Counted from the stretch's first letter, positions 1 through 10,539 are shown. The stretch is DNA of 64,000 bases from Candidatus Terasakiella magnetica (GCF_900093605.1 NZ_FLYE01000001.1:620001-684000), one strand, 5' to 3'. A program made the numbers and translations. Notes: a model not told the origin generated them from the sequence alone.

Positions 1-52
1 GCATGCGAATCTTTCTAGCGCCATCATTGTCACGAAGCTCATTGAGTTTCAT
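1..52 (-). CDS. rplO: 50S ribosomal protein L15, N-terminal end only
   Basis: Partial gene cut by the left edge; 17 codons are visible. The ATG at 52-50 opens with MKLNELRDNDGARK, the typical start of bacterial L15, a large-subunit protein that binds 23S rRNA. It follows rpmD by 59 bp, the normal spc-operon order, and would continue towards secY outside the window. Confidence 0.9.
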   Translation of the reverse strand, partial: MKLNELRDNDGARKIRM

Positions 53-111
53 GTTTCAAATCCTTTAAAGTTTCTCGTAAGTTATCAAAAGAGGAAGGTG
101 TGCAAGACACC

Positions 112-294
112 TTACTCAACGATTTCCACGAGATGCTGAACTTTAGCAATCATGCCGCGAACTGAAGGAGTATCTTCAAGCTCAGAAACACGATTAATTT
201 TGTTCAAACCAAGGCCAACCAACGTTGCACGTTGATCTTTTTTGCGACCGATCGGGCTACCGACCTGTTGCACTTTAACGGTTTTCTTAGCCAT
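112..294 (-). CDS. rpmD: 50S ribosomal protein L30
   Basis: L30 is a small 23S rRNA-binding protein of the large subunit. The 60-residue product has the family length and the pattern [10 protein letters not shown], then [11 protein letters not shown], then a C-terminal [13 protein letters not shown]. It sits 6 bp after rpsE and before rplO, the standard spc-operon place, and is certainly cotranscribed with them. Confidence 0.95.
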   Translation of the reverse strand: MAKKTVKVQQVGSPIGRKKDQRATLVGLGLNKINRVSELEDTPSVRGMIAKVQHLVEIVE

Positions 295-300
295 GTCTCA

Positions 301-891
301 TTACTCCTTTGCAGCAGCTTGTGCAGCCGCACCTGAGTCCCGACGCGCCACGATCTCACCGACTTTCTTACCACGCTTGGAAGCGATGGAACGCGGAGAG
401 AATGAATTCTGCAGCGCATCAAAAGTAGCTTTAATCATGTTGTTCGGGTTCTGAGTACCCATAGACTTCGCAACAACGTCTTGTACGCCCATTGTTTCGA
501 AAACTGCACGCATTGGGCCACCGGCGATAATACCAGTACCAGATGGTGCAGCACGCAGGATAACTTTACCTGCGCCGAAGTGACCCTTCACATCATGGTG
601 AAGTGTACGACCTTCGCGAAGCGGAACGCGGATCATGTTACGTTTTGCTTGATCAGTTGCCTTACGGATAGCTTCCGGAACCTCACGTGCTTTACCCGTG
701 CCGAAACCGACACGACCACGACCGTCACCAACGACGACCATAGCAGCAAATGAGAAACGACGGCCACCTTTGACCACCTTAGCGACACGGTTAATACCGA
801 CGAGCTTATCGATTAGGTCAGAATCTGCTTCCTGAGCCTTATCTTTGCCTCGGCCTTTACCGCGAGAGTTTTCTTTAGGATTACGTGCCAT
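301..891 (-). CDS. rpsE: 30S ribosomal protein S5
   Basis: S5 lies on the solvent side of the small subunit near the mRNA entrance and contributes to decoding accuracy. At 196 residues it is slightly longer than the E. coli protein. The N-terminal [20 protein letters not shown] and the later [11 protein letters not shown] and [11 protein letters not shown] segments are S5 signatures. The C-terminus has a low-complexity Ala-rich tail. It starts 14 bp after rplR and precedes rpmD by 6 bp in the spc operon. Confidence 0.96.
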   Translation of the reverse strand: MARNPKENSRGKGRGKDKAQEADSDLIDKLVGINRVAKVVKGGRRFSFAAMVVVGDGRGRVGFGTGKAREVPEAIRKATDQAKRNMIRVPLREGRTLHHDVKGHFGAGKVILRAAPSGTGIIAGGPMRAVFETMGVQDVVAKSMGTQNPNNMIKATFDALQNSFSPRSIASKRGKKVGEIVARRDSGAAAQAAAKE

Positions 892-905
892 ATCTCATTC
901 TTCCT

Positions 906-1268
906 TTAGAACGACAGACCAGCTTCACGAGCAGCGTCAGCCAAAGCTTTCACACGCCCATGATAGCGGTAGCCACCACGATCGAAGACAACATCCTTGA
1001 TACCGGCTTTAACTGCACGCTCAGCAACCAAAGCACCAACTTTGGTAGCAGCATCAGTGTCAGCACCAGTTTTCAAGCTACCTTTGAGATCTTTCTCAAT
1101 GGAAGATGCAGCAACCAGAGTAACGCCATTAGCGTCATCAATGACTTGTGCATAAATGTGCTTGCTGGAACGGAAAACCGACAAACGTGGACGACCAGTA
1201 GCACGTTTGCGGATTTGGAAACGTACGCGTGACTTGCGACGTTCCTGAAGTTGTTTTGAATTTAACAT
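906..1268 (-). CDS. rplR: 50S ribosomal protein L18
   Basis: L18 binds 5S rRNA in the central protuberance. The product is 120 residues, the usual size, with [20 protein letters not shown] and a C-terminal [20 protein letters not shown] block typical of L18. Its ATG shares one base with the rplF stop codon (TAATG), so translation of the two is probably coupled. Confidence 0.96.
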   Translation of the reverse strand: MLNSKQLQERRKSRVRFQIRKRATGRPRLSVFRSSKHIYAQVIDDANGVTLVAASSIEKDLKGSLKTGADTDAATKVGALVAERAVKAGIKDVVFDRGGYRYHGRVKALADAAREAGLSF

Positions 1269-1801
1269 TACTTCTTCTTCCCTTCCTTACGAAGGATGTA
1301 CTCACCCTTGTAACGTACACCTTTGCCTTTGTAAGGCTCTGGTGGACGGTAGCCACGGATTTCTGCAGCGATCTGACCGACCTTCTGTTTATCCGCGCCA
1401 GAGATCGTGATCTCTGTTTGAGATGGGCAAGCAATCTTCAGGTCAGACGGAATCGGCACGATTACGTCATGGGAGAAACCAAGTTGAAGCTCAAGGTTTG
1501 AACCCTTAACGGCGGCACGATAACCAACGCCTTGGATTTCAAGTTCCTTGGAGAAACCTTCGTTCACACCAATGACCAGATTGTTAATACGTGTGCGGGC
1601 TGTTGCCCACATTTGACGAGCGCGACGAGTGTCATTCTTCGGCGCAACGGTTACTTTGTTGTCATCCATAGACACAACAATTTCTTCCATTACAGAGAAC
1701 GTCAACTCACCGAGTTTACCTTTAGCGGCAACATCTTGACCGTTTACAGTAACTGTAACACCAGATGGCACTTCTACAGGGTGCTTACCAATACGTGACA
1801 T
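1268..1801 (-). CDS. rplF: 50S ribosomal protein L6
   Basis: L6 binds 23S rRNA near the GTPase-associated centre. The 177-residue product begins [15 protein letters not shown] and ends with [12 protein letters not shown], both diagnostic of L6. It lies 11 bp after rpsH and overlaps rplR by one base in the spc order S8-L6-L18-S5. Confidence 0.97.
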   Translation of the reverse strand: MSRIGKHPVEVPSGVTVTVNGQDVAAKGKLGELTFSVMEEIVVSMDDNKVTVAPKNDTRRARQMWATARTRINNLVIGVNEGFSKELEIQGVGYRAAVKGSNLELQLGFSHDVIVPIPSDLKIACPSQTEITISGADKQKVGQIAAEIRGYRPPEPYKGKGVRYKGEYILRKEGKKK

Positions 1802-1812
1802 AGTATGCTCCC

Positions 1813-2211
1813 TTAGAATACTGTGCAGAGAACTTCGCCGCCAACATTGGCTTCGCGCGCTTCTGCATCAGACATAACACCACGAGGTGTAGTCAAAATA
1901 GAAATACCCAAGCCGTTGAAGACTTTTGGCAAATCGCTTACGCCAGAATACACACGGCGACCCGGTGTAGACACACGTTTGATTTGAGAGATGACAGGTT
2001 TGCCATCATAGTATTTCAGCTCAATACGTAGTTCGTCAAAACCGGCAGCGCCAGTAACTTTTTCGAAACCACGAATGTAACCTTCCCGTTTTAAAACATC
2101 CAAAACGTTCGCACGAAGCTTAGACGCAGGCGCATTTACAGCGCTTTTGCTAGCTTGTTGACCGTTACGGATACGGGTCAGCATATCCCCTAGGGGATCT
2201 GACATAGACAT
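1813..2211 (-). CDS. rpsH: 30S ribosomal protein S8
   Basis: S8 binds helix 21 of 16S rRNA, and in E. coli it is also the repressor of the spc operon. The product has 132 residues with [14 protein letters not shown] near the start and the C-terminal [18 protein letters not shown] block. The first ATG is preferred over the in-frame ATG two codons later because AAGGAG lies 9 bases upstream of the first. Whether S8 autoregulates here cannot be read from the sequence. Confidence 0.97.
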   Translation of the reverse strand: MSMSDPLGDMLTRIRNGQQASKSAVNAPASKLRANVLDVLKREGYIRGFEKVTGAAGFDELRIELKYYDGKPVISQIKRVSTPGRRVYSGVSDLPKVFNGLGISILTTPRGVMSDAEAREANVGGEVLCTVF

Positions 2212-2223
2212 TATCGTATCTCC

Positions 2224-2529
2224 TTACCAGCTGGACTTAACAACGCCAGGCAGGCTACCAATTGAAGCAAGATCGCGGAACTTAATACGACACATCTTGA
2301 ACTTACGGTAGTTACCACGTGGGCGACCAGTGACTTCACAACGTAGACGAACACGGCTTTTAGACGCATCGCGCGGCATAGCGTTCAACTTGAACTGAGC
2401 AGCCATGCGTTCTTCGCCTGACAGATCACGGTTCATGATGGTCGCTTTTAGTTCTGCGCGTTTTTTAGCGTACTTGGCCACTTTGCGTTCGCGACTTTTA
2501 TTCTTTTCGACAGCACTTGCTTTAGCCAT
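2224..2529 (-). CDS. rpsN: 30S ribosomal protein S14
   Basis: S14 belongs to the head of the small subunit. The 101-residue length and the absence of a CxxC zinc motif (the C-terminal half reads [17 protein letters not shown]) identify the long, zinc-free form usual in proteobacteria. It lies between rplE (21 bp before) and rpsH (12 bp after). Confidence 0.96.
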   Translation of the reverse strand: MAKASAVEKNKSRERKVAKYAKKRAELKATIMNRDLSGEERMAAQFKLNAMPRDASKSRVRLRCEVTGRPRGNYRKFKMCRIKFRDLASIGSLPGVVKSSW

Positions 2530-2550
2530 AACTAAATTTCCTTCTATCGA

Positions 2551-3090
2551 TTACTTCGCGAACGGCATGTCGAATTTAGACAACAAAGCGCGAGCTTCGT
2601 CATCATTATCGGCCGTTGTGCAGATTACGATGTCCATACCACGGATAGCGTCTACTTGATCGTAGTCGATTTCCGGGAATACGATTTGTTCTTTGATACC
2701 CATGGCATAGTTGCCACGACCATCGAAAGATTTGCCATTCAGACCACGAAAGTCACGAACACGTGGCAAAGCGATGTTTACCAAGCGATCCATGAATTCG
2801 AACATCTGGTTACGACGAAGCGTAACTTTAGCACCAACTACTTGACCTTCACGAAGCTTGAAGCCCGCGATAGATTTAGTAGCTTTGGTTTTAACGGCTT
2901 TCTGACCTGTAATTGCTTCAAGTTCAGAAATAGCTGCGTTGATTTTTTTCTTATCAGCAGCAGCTTCACCAACACCCATATTTACAACGATTTTTTCGAG
3001 TTTCGGGATTTGCATTTCATTTGCATAACCGAACTCTTCTTTCATCGCAGAACGGATGGTAGAGTTATATACTTCTTTAAGACGAGCCAT
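2551..3090 (-). CDS. rplE: 50S ribosomal protein L5
   Basis: L5 binds 5S rRNA and contacts the P-site tRNA. The 179-residue protein carries [32 protein letters not shown] and the C-terminal [16 protein letters not shown], all L5 hallmarks. It follows rplX by 11 bp in normal spc order. Confidence 0.97.
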   Translation of the reverse strand: MARLKEVYNSTIRSAMKEEFGYANEMQIPKLEKIVVNMGVGEAAADKKKINAAISELEAITGQKAVKTKATKSIAGFKLREGQVVGAKVTLRRNQMFEFMDRLVNIALPRVRDFRGLNGKSFDGRGNYAMGIKEQIVFPEIDYDQVDAIRGMDIVICTTADNDDEARALLSKFDMPFAK

Positions 3091-3101
3091 TATCCAATCC
3101 C

Positions 3102-3419
3102 TTAGCTGTCGATGACTTCGCCAGAAAGTTTCGCAACGCGTACTTTCTTGCCGTCTTCGAGAGTTTTGAAGCCAACGCGTGTTGCTTTGCCTTCTTTAGG
3201 GTCAACAATTGCGATGTTAGAAAGTGCAATTGCGGCTTCTTTTTCGACGATACCACCGGCTTGAAACTGGGTCGGTTTCGTATGGCGTTTCACCATGTTG
3301 ATACCTTGAACAACAGCTTTTGCATCAGCAACTTTAATGCTGAGAACTTCGCCTTGCTTGCCCTTGTCTTTACCGGTCAGAACGATAACGTTATCGCCTT
3401 TTTTGATCTTAGCAGCCAT
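3102..3419 (-). CDS. rplX: 50S ribosomal protein L24
   Basis: L24 is an assembly-initiating 23S rRNA protein with a KOW fold. The open frame extends to 3449, but the start chosen is the ATG at 3419, giving [20 protein letters not shown], the canonical N-terminus, and 105 residues. The longer reading would overlap the end of rplN. The one-base gap between the rplN stop and this ATG suggests translational coupling. Confidence 0.95.
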   Translation of the reverse strand: MAAKIKKGDNVIVLTGKDKGKQGEVLSIKVADAKAVVQGINMVKRHTKPTQFQAGGIVEKEAAIALSNIAIVDPKEGKATRVGFKTLEDGKKVRVAKLSGEVIDS

Positions 3420-3420
3420 A

Positions 3421-3789
3421 TTAGAGTACCTCCGGTGCAAGGGAGACAATCTTCATGTAGTTACGACCGCGAAGTTCGCGTGTAACTGGGCCAAAGATAC
3501 GAGTACCGATAGGTTCACCCTGTTTGTTAATCAAAACAGCAGCGTTCTTATCGAAACGAATTACAGAGCCATCAGGGCGACGGATGTCCTTGGCAGTGCG
3601 AACGATAACGGCACGATGTACGTCACCTTTTTTCACACGACCGCGCGGGATAGCTTCTTTAACAGAAACGACGATAACGTCGCCCACAGAAGCCCAACGG
3701 CGCTTAGAACCACCGAGAACCTTGATGCACTGCACTCGGCGTGCACCGGAGTTATCCGCTACTTCCAAGTTGGTTTGCATCTGAATCAT
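3421..3789 (-). CDS. rplN: 50S ribosomal protein L14
   Basis: L14 forms part of the intersubunit bridge next to L19. The 122-residue protein has [18 protein letters not shown] and [18 protein letters not shown], both typical. A Shine-Dalgarno AAGGAAT precedes the ATG. It is the first gene after an unusually long 186-bp gap, so it marks the start of the spc-type transcription or regulation unit. Confidence 0.97.
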   Translation of the reverse strand: MIQMQTNLEVADNSGARRVQCIKVLGGSKRRWASVGDVIVVSVKEAIPRGRVKKGDVHRAVIVRTAKDIRRPDGSVIRFDKNAAVLINKQGEPIGTRIFGPVTRELRGRNYMKIVSLAPEVL

Positions 3790-3975
3790 AGAATATTCCT
3801 TTTTCTAGATCCTGGTCACGAAATTGAGGAAGTCTAATGATTTAGACTTCCTCTATTTAAGACATACAAGAGGTCACTTGATGTCATGAGGTGCGATACC
3901 TAATCGCTTAGGCACCAACAGTCAAGACTTATCAAGAAATTTCTTGCTGCCGAGTAGTCGAGAAAGCTTAAAGAC
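3790..3975 (-). promoter_or_regulatory. rpsQ-rplN gap with three successive palindromes (S10/spc boundary)
   Basis: This is the only large gap inside the rpsJ-rplO run, at the point where E. coli separates the S10 and spc operons. Three dyads are visible: a perfect 12-bp stem with TGAT loop (3826-3837 with 3842-3853), a stem GGTGC/GCACC enclosing CTAA/TTAG (about 3890-3915), and a perfect 14-base palindrome (3933-3946). The 12-bp stem is not followed by a T-run on the minus strand, so it is not a clear intrinsic terminator. A TTGACT box is present in the minus reading, but its -10 is poor. RNA processing, attenuation or an S8 target are possible; the role is not established. Confidence 0.5.
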
Positions 3976-4212
3976 TTAAGCTTCCTCGGTAAGTACTTCC
4001 CAAGTTTTATTCTTGGAAATTGGTTTGGTTTCCTGGATTTTCACCAAGTCACCAATTTTGAACTGATTGTTCTCGTCGTGCGCGGCATACTTTTTAGAGC
4101 GCTTGATGAATTTTTTATAGAGCGGGTGTTTAAAACGGCGCTCTACTTTCACCACAACAGTCTTTTCTTGTTTGTCGCTAACAACAACGCCTTGGAGGAT
4201 ACGTTTAGGCAT
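3976..4212 (-). CDS. rpsQ: 30S ribosomal protein S17
   Basis: S17 is a primary 16S rRNA-binding protein. The ATG at 4212 ([18 protein letters not shown]) is chosen over a GTG one codon upstream; AAGGAG precedes both. The 78-residue protein has the family core [20 protein letters not shown]. It is the last gene of the S10-type block and is followed by the 186-bp structured gap. Confidence 0.95.
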   Translation of the reverse strand: MPKRILQGVVVSDKQEKTVVVKVERRFKHPLYKKFIKRSKKYAAHDENNQFKIGDLVKIQETKPISKNKTWEVLTEEA

Positions 4213-4223
4213 CACTGTGCTCC

Positions 4224-4409
4224 TTAGGCTTTTTCGCCGATGACCGTCTTGATACGCGCGATATCGCGACGCACCTGACGGACACGAGCTGTGTTTTCCA
4301 ATTGACCGCTGGCTTGCTGGAAGCGCAAGTTAAACGCCTCTTTACGCAATTTCAACAGTTCATCCTTCAGCTCGTCAGAGCTTTTGGAACGGATTTCTGC
4401 AGCCTTCAT
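4224..4409 (-). CDS. rpmC: 50S ribosomal protein L29
   Basis: L29 sits at the polypeptide exit tunnel next to L23. The 61-residue helical protein starts [18 protein letters not shown] and contains [19 protein letters not shown], the L29 signature. It lies 2 bp after rplP and 11 bp before rpsQ. Confidence 0.95.
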   Translation of the reverse strand: MKAAEIRSKSSDELKDELLKLRKEAFNLRFQQASGQLENTARVRQVRRDIARIKTVIGEKA

Positions 4410-4411
4410 AC

Positions 4412-4831
4412 TTATTCTCCTTCACCCAAACGGGTTACGAAGCGAGTGCGAACCGGCAATTTTGCGGCGGCCAATTCCATGGCACGCTTAGCAACATCAG
4501 CAGGAACACCTTCGATTTCAAACATGATACGGCCCGGCTTCACTTTACATGCCCAGAATTCTGGAGAACCCTTACCTTTACCCATACGGACTTCGGCAGG
4601 TTTCTTAGAAACTGGAACATCAGGGAAGATGCGGATCCATACACGACCGGCACGTTTCATGTGACGAGTCATAGCACGACGCGCTGCTTCGATTTGACGA
4701 GACGTTACACGCTCAGGAGTTAAGGCTTTCAAGCCGTAAGTCCCGAAGTTCAAAGTACTACCGCCTTTAGCATTGCCTTTAATACGGCCTTTATGCTGCT
4801 TGCGGAACTTTGTACGTTTTGGCAATAACAT
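4412..4831 (-). CDS. rplP: 50S ribosomal protein L16
   Basis: L16 organises the A-site tRNA elbow contact on the large subunit. The 139-residue product opens [16 protein letters not shown] and has [18 protein letters not shown] and [16 protein letters not shown], both diagnostic. It follows rpsC by 14 bp in the conserved S3-L16-L29-S17 order. Confidence 0.97.
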   Translation of the reverse strand: MLLPKRTKFRKQHKGRIKGNAKGGSTLNFGTYGLKALTPERVTSRQIEAARRAMTRHMKRAGRVWIRIFPDVPVSKKPAEVRMGKGKGSPEFWACKVKPGRIMFEIEGVPADVAKRAMELAAAKLPVRTRFVTRLGEGE

Positions 4832-4845
4832 GATTAACCTCTCCC

Positions 4846-5529
4846 TTAGCGAGCCGCAGGCTGCGCATCAGCAGCAAGATTTTCGACTGCCATAGGATCG
4901 TGTTCCATGATCTCGCCTTTGAAGATCCAGACTTTCACGCCACACGCACCATAAGTGGTGTGACCTGTAGAAGTCCCGTAATCAACATTTGCACGTAGTG
5001 TGTGCAGCGGAACACGGCCTTCACGATACCATTCAGTACGCGCGATCTCAGCACCACCCAAACGGCCGGCACAGTTGATACGAATACCGAGTGCGCCAAG
5101 GCGCATGGCAGATTGAACAGAACGCTTCATTGCACGACGGAAAGAAACACGACGTTCCAATTGCTGAGCAATAGAGTCAGCAACAAGTTGTGCGTCCAAT
5201 TCCGGCTTGCGAATTTCAACGATGTTCAAACGAACGTCATTGCCAGTCATTTTTGAGAGGCGCTGACGCAACTTCTCAATGTCTTGGCCTTTTTTGCCGA
5301 TTACAACACCCGGACGAGCCGTGTGAATTGTAATACGAGCGCGTTTAGCTGGGCGTTCGATGACAACCTTAGCAACACCTGCCTGTGCGAGTTCTTTCTT
5401 AATTAACTCACGCAGTTCAAGGTCTTGGTGAAGTTTGCCAGCATAATCGCCTTTATCAGCGTACCAACGGGATTCCCAAGTACGGTTGATCCCGAGGCGC
5501 AGACCAATCGGGTTTACCTTCTGACCCAT
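4846..5529 (-). CDS. rpsC: 30S ribosomal protein S3
   Basis: S3 lines the mRNA entry channel. The 227-residue protein begins [20 protein letters not shown], has a KH domain around residues 40-110 with [15 protein letters not shown], and a C-terminal domain with [20 protein letters not shown]. Its ATG overlaps the rplV stop by one base (TAATG), so the two are probably translationally coupled. Confidence 0.97.
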   Translation of the reverse strand: MGQKVNPIGLRLGINRTWESRWYADKGDYAGKLHQDLELRELIKKELAQAGVAKVVIERPAKRARITIHTARPGVVIGKKGQDIEKLRQRLSKMTGNDVRLNIVEIRKPELDAQLVADSIAQQLERRVSFRRAMKRSVQSAMRLGALGIRINCAGRLGGAEIARTEWYREGRVPLHTLRANVDYGTSTGHTTYGACGVKVWIFKGEIMEHDPMAVENLAADAQPAAR

Positions 5530-5909
5530 TATGCTGTCTCCTCACGTTCACGAAGAATGATGCGCATGTTGCTCCATGGCTTCAAAATCTTTCCAACACG
5601 GCCACGGGCACGTGCTTTCCAGCGTTTCATTACCATAGCGCGACCTACAGAAGCTTCAGCGACAAACAAGTTGTCAACGTCAAGCTGGTGATTGTTTTCT
5701 GCGTTGGCGATAGCAGATTCCAAGATCGCTTTAACGTCTTTAGCGACGCGGCGTTTAGAAAATGCGAGTTCAGCAACCGCTGCAGAAGCGCTTTTGCCAC
5801 GGATTGAAGCAGCGACCAGATTCAGCTTTTGAGGGCTGATACGGATCATTTTGGCGCGAGCCATAGCCTCGTTATCGGCAAGGCGACGATCTGTCTTTTT
5901 CTTACCCAT
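5529..5909 (-). CDS. rplV: 50S ribosomal protein L22
   Basis: L22 extends a loop into the exit tunnel; changes in that loop give macrolide resistance in other species. The protein is 126 residues with [19 protein letters not shown] and the loop-region [16 protein letters not shown], and no obvious deletion. It lies between rpsS (3 bp) and rpsC (1-base overlap). Confidence 0.96.
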   Translation of the reverse strand: MGKKKTDRRLADNEAMARAKMIRISPQKLNLVAASIRGKSASAAVAELAFSKRRVAKDVKAILESAIANAENNHQLDVDNLFVAEASVGRAMVMKRWKARARGRVGKILKPWSNMRIILREREETA

Positions 5910-5912
5910 AAC

Positions 5913-6191
5913 TTATTTCCTTTTGGCTTTCTTGTCGGCAGCATGACCATAATAAGTACGAGTTGGTGAGAACTCACCGAACTTGTGACCAATCATGTCT
6001 TCTGTCACCAATACAGGGATGAATTTATTACCGTTGTAGACACCAAATGTCAGGCCTACAAATTGCGGCAGAATAGTGGAACGACGCGACCATGTCTTAA
6101 TGACATCATTGCGACCGGACTCACGTGCCTTCTCAGCTTTTGTGAGAAGGTAGCCGTCAACAAACGGTCCTTTCCATACGGAACGAGCCAC
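5913..6191 (-). CDS. rpsS: 30S ribosomal protein S19
   Basis: S19 pairs with S13 in the small-subunit head. The 92-residue protein reads [20 protein letters not shown] with later [20 protein letters not shown], all typical. The start is GTG, not ATG, supported by a strong AGGAGG about 7 bases upstream; no better in-frame ATG exists. It follows rplB by 11 bp. Confidence 0.96.
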   Translation of the reverse strand: MARSVWKGPFVDGYLLTKAEKARESGRNDVIKTWSRRSTILPQFVGLTFGVYNGNKFIPVLVTEDMIGHKFGEFSPTRTYYGHAADKKAKRK

Positions 6192-6202
6192 GAGCCGGCC
6201 TC

Positions 6203-7033
6203 CTATTTCTTATGACGGCTGCGCATAATCAGCGCGTCCGTCTTCTTGTTGCTACGAGTGCGCTTACCCTTAGTAGGCTTACCCCAAGGAGTCACCGGAT
6301 GACGACCACCTGAAGTACGACCCTCACCACCACCATGTGGGTGATCGACAGGGTTCATTGCTACACCACGGACAGATGGACGCTTGCCAAGCCAGCGGTT
6401 ACGACCGGCCTTACCAAGTTTCACGTTCTGATGATCCGAGTTGGATACAGCGCCGATAGTTGCCATGCACTCACCGCGGATCAGGCGAACTTCACCAGAA
6501 CCGAGACGAAGCTGAGCGTACCCTTGGTCTTTACCAACGAGCTGAACGTATGTACCAGCAGAACGTGCGATCTGACCACCTTTACCAGGCTTCATCTCAA
6601 CGTTGTGAATGATGGTACCAACCGGAATGTTCGCGATAGGCATCGCGTTACCCGGTTTTACGTCAACGCGCTGACCAGACACAACAGTGTCGCCAACTTG
6701 CAGGCGTTGCGGAGCGAGAATGTAAGACAGTTCCCCGTCTTCGTAGCGGATAAGAGCAATAAAGGCCGTACGGTTTGGATCGTACTCAAGACGCTCTACT
6801 GTTGCCGGAACATCAAATTTCGCATTACGTTTAAAGTCGATGAAGCGATAACGACGCTTATGACCACCACCAATACGGCGGGATGTAATACGACCTGTGT
6901 TGTTACGGCCACCGCTCTTACGCAAGCCTTCAGTCAAAGCTTTGACTGGTTTGCCTTTGTAAAGATCGGAACGATCAACCAGAACCAAGCTACGCTGGCC
7001 CGGAGTCGTTGGTTTGAAGTTTTTCAAAGCCAT
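6203..7033 (-). CDS. rplB: 50S ribosomal protein L2
   Basis: L2 is a primary 23S rRNA-binding protein needed for subunit association and peptidyl-transferase activity. The 276-residue protein has the SH3-like and OB-like core and the strongly conserved C-terminal block [18 protein letters not shown] containing the functionally critical histidine. It lies 3 bp after rplW, in normal order. Confidence 0.98.
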   Translation of the reverse strand: MALKNFKPTTPGQRSLVLVDRSDLYKGKPVKALTEGLRKSGGRNNTGRITSRRIGGGHKRRYRFIDFKRNAKFDVPATVERLEYDPNRTAFIALIRYEDGELSYILAPQRLQVGDTVVSGQRVDVKPGNAMPIANIPVGTIIHNVEMKPGKGGQIARSAGTYVQLVGKDQGYAQLRLGSGEVRLIRGECMATIGAVSNSDHQNVKLGKAGRNRWLGKRPSVRGVAMNPVDHPHGGGEGRTSGGRHPVTPWGKPTKGKRTRSNKKTDALIMRSRHKK

Positions 7034-7036
7034 GGT

Positions 7037-7360
7037 TTAGACCCCCGTCGTCACATCAATAGACTCACCTTCGGCGAGTGTAATGATTGCTTTTTTGACA
7101 TCGGAACGACGTCCCATGCGGCCACGGAAACGTTTGGCTTTACCCTTAGTGATAAGAGTATTAACCGCAGTTACCTTCACACCAAATACACTTTCAACCG
7201 CTTTACGAACTTCAATTTTGTTCGCATCCATAGGAACGCGGAAAGTTACTTGGTTGTGCTCTGACAGCAAAGTCGCTTTCTCGGTGATAACCGGCGAACG
7301 CAGTAATTCAAACTCACGTTCTTTAGAAACGGTTACTTTGCTTGCTAGATATTTTGTCAT
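7037..7360 (-). CDS. rplW: 50S ribosomal protein L23
   Basis: L23 sits at the exit tunnel and is the docking point for trigger factor and SRP. The 107-residue protein has [20 protein letters not shown] near residue 20 and [19 protein letters not shown] towards the end. Its start overlaps the rplD stop by 4 bases (ATGA), implying coupled translation. Confidence 0.96.
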   Translation of the reverse strand: MTKYLASKVTVSKEREFELLRSPVITEKATLLSEHNQVTFRVPMDANKIEVRKAVESVFGVKVTAVNTLITKGKAKRFRGRMGRRSDVKKAIITLAEGESIDVTTGV

Positions 7361-7977
7361 GACAAGCGCTCCACCAATTTTTCGACTGCACCCTTGGTCA
7401 AGACCAATTTGTCAGCGCGCAGGATATCGTAAACGTTAGCACCTTGGCTCGGCAATGCATTGATACCCGGAAGGTTAGCAATTGCATTTTGGAAGTTGGC
7501 GTCAACGTCAGTACCGTCGATAAACAAAGCAGAAGTCAGTTCCAATATTTTCATTGTCGCTGCAGCTTCTTTTGTTTTCGGGGACCCGAATTTTGCATCG
7601 TCAACAACGATCAATGCACCGTCAGCAGCTTTTGCAGACAGAGCGCATTTTAGACCGAGTTTGCGAACTTTCTTGTTCAGGTTATGTGCGTAAGAACGAA
7701 CAACCGGACCATGAACAGTCGCACCGCCGCGCATTTGAGTAACACCTTTAAAGCCCTGACGAGCGTTACCGGTACCCTTTTGCTTGAACGGTTTTGTTTT
7801 AACGATGGCCAATTCGCCACGTGTTTTTACTTTGTGTGTACCGGATTGGCGACGTGCCAACTGCCAGTTAACCACACGGTGTAGAATGTCAGCGCGAGGA
7901 GCAATGCCAAAGATAGCATCGTCCAACTCGATATCGCCGACTTTCTTGTTTTCAAGACTAATTACGTCGCACTTCAT
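7357..7977 (-). CDS. rplD: 50S ribosomal protein L4
   Basis: L4 has a globular domain and a loop reaching into the exit tunnel; in E. coli it also represses the S10 operon. The 206-residue product contains [18 protein letters not shown] and [20 protein letters not shown], the tunnel-loop signature, and [17 protein letters not shown] at its end. No L4-dependent attenuator was identified upstream of rpsJ here. Confidence 0.97.
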   Translation of the reverse strand: MKCDVISLENKKVGDIELDDAIFGIAPRADILHRVVNWQLARRQSGTHKVKTRGELAIVKTKPFKQKGTGNARQGFKGVTQMRGGATVHGPVVRSYAHNLNKKVRKLGLKCALSAKAADGALIVVDDAKFGSPKTKEAAATMKILELTSALFIDGTDVDANFQNAIANLPGINALPSQGANVYDILRADKLVLTKGAVEKLVERLS

Positions 7978-7982
7978 GCCAC

Positions 7983-8708
7983 TTATTCCTCAGTCGTCTC
8001 TGGAGCAGCTTCTGCCGGAGCAGCTTCTGCAACAGGCGCAGTTTTCACAGCAGCCGGGAATGGAAGACCTTCTGGTGCATCACGCTTAACAGCGTCCTTC
8101 ACCAAAACGTACCCACCCTTGGCACCGGGCAGACCGCCCTTAACCATGATAAGACCACGCTCGCCATCAGTGGCGACGATTTCGAGGTTCTGAACAGTCA
8201 CACGCTTAGCACCCATATGACCTGCCATCTTCTTTCCTTTGAAGACGCGGCCAGGGTCCTGACATTGACCTGTGGAACCATGTGAACGGTGAGAGATTGA
8301 TACACCGTGAGAAGCACGAAGACCACCAAAGTTGTGGCGCTTCATAGCCCCTGCAAAACCTTTACCGATTGAAGTACCCGCCACATCGACGAATTGTCCA
8401 ACCACGAAGTGTTCAGCAGAAAGTTCTGCACCCACTTCAATAAGGCCTTCAGGTTCCACGCGGAATTCTGCCAGTTTGGCTTTCGGCTCCACCTTGTTAG
8501 CGGCGAAGTGCCCGCGCATGGGCTTGCTCACGTTCTTGACCTTGGCGCTACCAAATCCGAGCTGCACAGCAGTGTAGCCATCCTTGTCTTCGGTACGCTG
8601 CGCTACTACTTGAGTATCCACCTTCAATACTGTCACGCCAACATGGTTGCCGTTTTCAGCAAAAAGACGGGTCATACCCAATTTTTGCGCGATGAGACCA
8701 GATCGCAT
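7983..8708 (-). CDS. rplC: 50S ribosomal protein L3
   Basis: L3 binds 23S rRNA near the peptidyl-transferase centre. The ATG at 8708 gives [20 protein letters not shown], the alphaproteobacterial N-terminus, with AAAGGATT upstream; the frame is open to 8756, but that reading has no ribosome site. The 241-residue protein includes [20 protein letters not shown] and ends with an Ala/Glu/Pro-rich tail. Confidence 0.96.
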   Translation of the reverse strand: MRSGLIAQKLGMTRLFAENGNHVGVTVLKVDTQVVAQRTEDKDGYTAVQLGFGSAKVKNVSKPMRGHFAANKVEPKAKLAEFRVEPEGLIEVGAELSAEHFVVGQFVDVAGTSIGKGFAGAMKRHNFGGLRASHGVSISHRSHGSTGQCQDPGRVFKGKKMAGHMGAKRVTVQNLEIVATDGERGLIMVKGGLPGAKGGYVLVKDAVKRDAPEGLPFPAAVKTAPVAEAAPAEAAPETTEE

Positions 8709-8721
8709 CTGAGCTAATCCT

Positions 8722-9030
8722 TTAAAGCTTAATTTCAACATCAACGCCGGACGCAAGGTCCAGCTTCATAAGCGCATCCACAGTCTGCGGCGTAGGGTCC
8801 ACAATGTCTAAAAGACGCTTGTGGGTACGCGTTTCGAACTGCTCACGTGATTTCTTGTTTACGTGAGGAGAACGCAGAATTGTGAAACGCTCGATACGAG
8901 TAGGTAGAGGAATTGGACCCTTTACCTGTGCACCAGTCCGTTTAGCAGTGTTTACGATCTCTTTAGCGGACTGATCCAGTACGCGGTGATCGAATGCCTT
9001 CAGACGAATGCGGATATTTTGGTGTTCCAT
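8722..9030 (-). CDS. rpsJ: 30S ribosomal protein S10 (NusE)
   Basis: S10 is a small-subunit head protein and, as NusE, a partner of NusB and NusG in antitermination. The 102-residue protein has [20 protein letters not shown] and [20 protein letters not shown], both fully typical. It is the first gene of the S10 block, and a good promoter lies about 120 bp upstream. Confidence 0.97.
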   Translation of the reverse strand: MEHQNIRIRLKAFDHRVLDQSAKEIVNTAKRTGAQVKGPIPLPTRIERFTILRSPHVNKKSREQFETRTHKRLLDIVDPTPQTVDALMKLDLASGVDVEIKL

Positions 9031-9148
9031 AGGAGTTTATTACCTAAAACAGACAACAAAAAAACCTCGACGTTCCCAATCCGTAATGGACCTGCGGAAA
9101 CCCCGAAGTACTCAACCCCTTAAATGGGGTGAAAGAGCGAATGGAGGG

Positions 9149-9177
9149 TTTATATGGGAAGCCTCCCCTTGATGCAA
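9149..9177 (-). promoter_or_regulatory. Sigma-70-type promoter of the rpsJ (S10) operon
   Basis: On the minus strand TTGCAT (9177-9172) and TATAAA (9154-9149) are separated by 17 bp. The resulting leader of about 110 nt contains an inverted repeat ACCCC/GGGGT (9114-9129). The promoter lies downstream of the tuf terminator, so the S10 block has its own start. Confidence 0.7.
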
Positions 9178-9228
9178 GGAGAAAGTGACTCTTTTTTTGA
9201 TTCTTTTTCAAATAGATAGCCCAAACGT

Positions 9229-9265
9229 AAAAAAGGCCCCTACCCTATGGGCAGGAGCCTTCTTT
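9229..9265 (-). terminator. Intrinsic terminator after tuf copy 1
   Basis: In the minus reading an AAGGCTCCTGCCC arm pairs with a GGGTAGGGGCCTT arm, followed directly by a run of Ts. It ends the rpsL-rpsG-fusA-tuf transcript. The arms are nearly the same as those after tuf copy 2 at 28957-28990. Confidence 0.85.
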
Positions 9266-9311
9266 AAAGACTTTGGTTTTGCGTATAAAACACGAAAAAC
9301 CTATAGGTCAA

Positions 9312-10496
9312 TTACTCTTCGATGGATGCAACCACACCAGAGCCTACTGTACGACCACCTTCACGGATCGCGAAACGAAGACCTTCGTCCATCGCAATCT
9401 CAGCCAGCAGTTCAACAGACAATTTGACGTTATCGCCCGGCATTACCATTTCAGTGCCTTCAGGCAAAGTGATAGAACCAGTTACGTCAGTTGTACGGAA
9501 GTAGAACTGTGGACGGTAGTTCGCAAAGAATGGCGTGTGACGGCCACCTTCTTCTTTTGTCAGAATGTAAACTTCACAAGTGAATTTCTTGTGCGGGTTG
9601 ATAGAACCCGGAGCAGCCAGAACCTGACCACGCTCAACGTCGTCACGTTTCAGACCACGAAGAAGAACACCAGCATTGTCACCCGCTTTTGCTTCATCAA
9701 GAAGCTTACGGAACATTTCAATACCAGTAACAGTCGTTTTCTGTGTTTCGCGCAGACCAACAACTTCAACTTCATCACCAACAACAGAGATACCAGTCTC
9801 AATACGACCCGTTACAACTGTACCGCGACCAGAAATTGAGAACACGTCCTCAATCGGCATCAAGAATGGCTTGGCTGTGTCCATTTCAGGCTGTGGGATA
9901 TGCTCATCAACAGCAGCCATCAGCTTAAGAATAGATTCTTTACCGATTTCGTCGTCACGGCCTTCAAGAGCAGCCAATGCAGAACCAGCAATTACAGGAA
10001 CGTCTTCGAAGCCATAGCTTTCGAGAAGTTCTGTGATTTCCATTTCAACGAGCTCGAGAAGCTCTTCGTCGTCAACTTGGTCAACTTTGTTCATGTAAAC
10101 AACAAGAGCAGGTACACCAACTTGGCGTGCAAGCAGGATGTGCTCACGCGTCTGTGGCATGGGGCCATCAGCTGCGTTTACAACCAGGATACCACCGTCC
10201 ATTTGCGCAGCACCTGTAATCATGTTTTTCACATAATCGGCGTGACCTGGGCAATCTACGTGTGCGTAGTGACGAGCTTCAGTTTCATATTCAACGTGTG
10301 CCGTTGAAATTGTAATACCGCGCTCACGCTCTTCTGGTGCTTTATCGATGTTTGCAAAATCAACAGCTTCGCCGCCGCTAACTTCAGCAAGAACTTTAGT
10401 GATCGCAGCAGTCAGTGTTGTTTTACCATGATCAACGTGACCTACAGTACCGATGTTGCAATGCGGTTTTGAACGGTCAAACTTTTCTTTAGACAT
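9312..10496 (-). CDS. tuf: Elongation factor Tu, copy 1
   Basis: EF-Tu delivers aminoacyl-tRNA to the ribosomal A site with GTP hydrolysis. The 394-residue protein has the P-loop [12 protein letters not shown] (residues 20-31), DCPGHADY, the NKVD guanine-specificity motif and the C-terminal beta-barrel domains. It is the last gene of the str operon, 43 bp after fusA. It differs from the second copy (29010-30194) only at residue 73: Glu here, Asp there. Confidence 0.98.
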   Translation of the reverse strand: MSKEKFDRSKPHCNIGTVGHVDHGKTTLTAAITKVLAEVSGGEAVDFANIDKAPEERERGITISTAHVEYETEARHYAHVDCPGHADYVKNMITGAAQMDGGILVVNAADGPMPQTREHILLARQVGVPALVVYMNKVDQVDDEELLELVEMEITELLESYGFEDVPVIAGSALAALEGRDDEIGKESILKLMAAVDEHIPQPEMDTAKPFLMPIEDVFSISGRGTVVTGRIETGISVVGDEVEVVGLRETQKTTVTGIEMFRKLLDEAKAGDNAGVLLRGLKRDDVERGQVLAAPGSINPHKKFTCEVYILTKEEGGRHTPFFANYRPQFYFRTTDVTGSITLPEGTEMVMPGDNVKLSVELLAEIAMDEGLRFAIREGGRTVGSGVVASIEE

Positions 10497-10539
10497 TACT
10501 AAGTAACTCCAATTTTAAATAAGTCAGGAGTTGACTGGA

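Noticed and set aside
3826-3853. Intrinsic terminator at the end of rpsQ
   Set aside because: The 12-bp stem is strong, but the minus-strand sequence after it (AATTTCGTG) is not a T-tract.
6335-7264. Long plus-strand open frame of about 309 codons
   Set aside because: It lies wholly antisense to rplB and rplW, lacks a ribosome site and shows no protein family features; it is a shadow of their codon bias.
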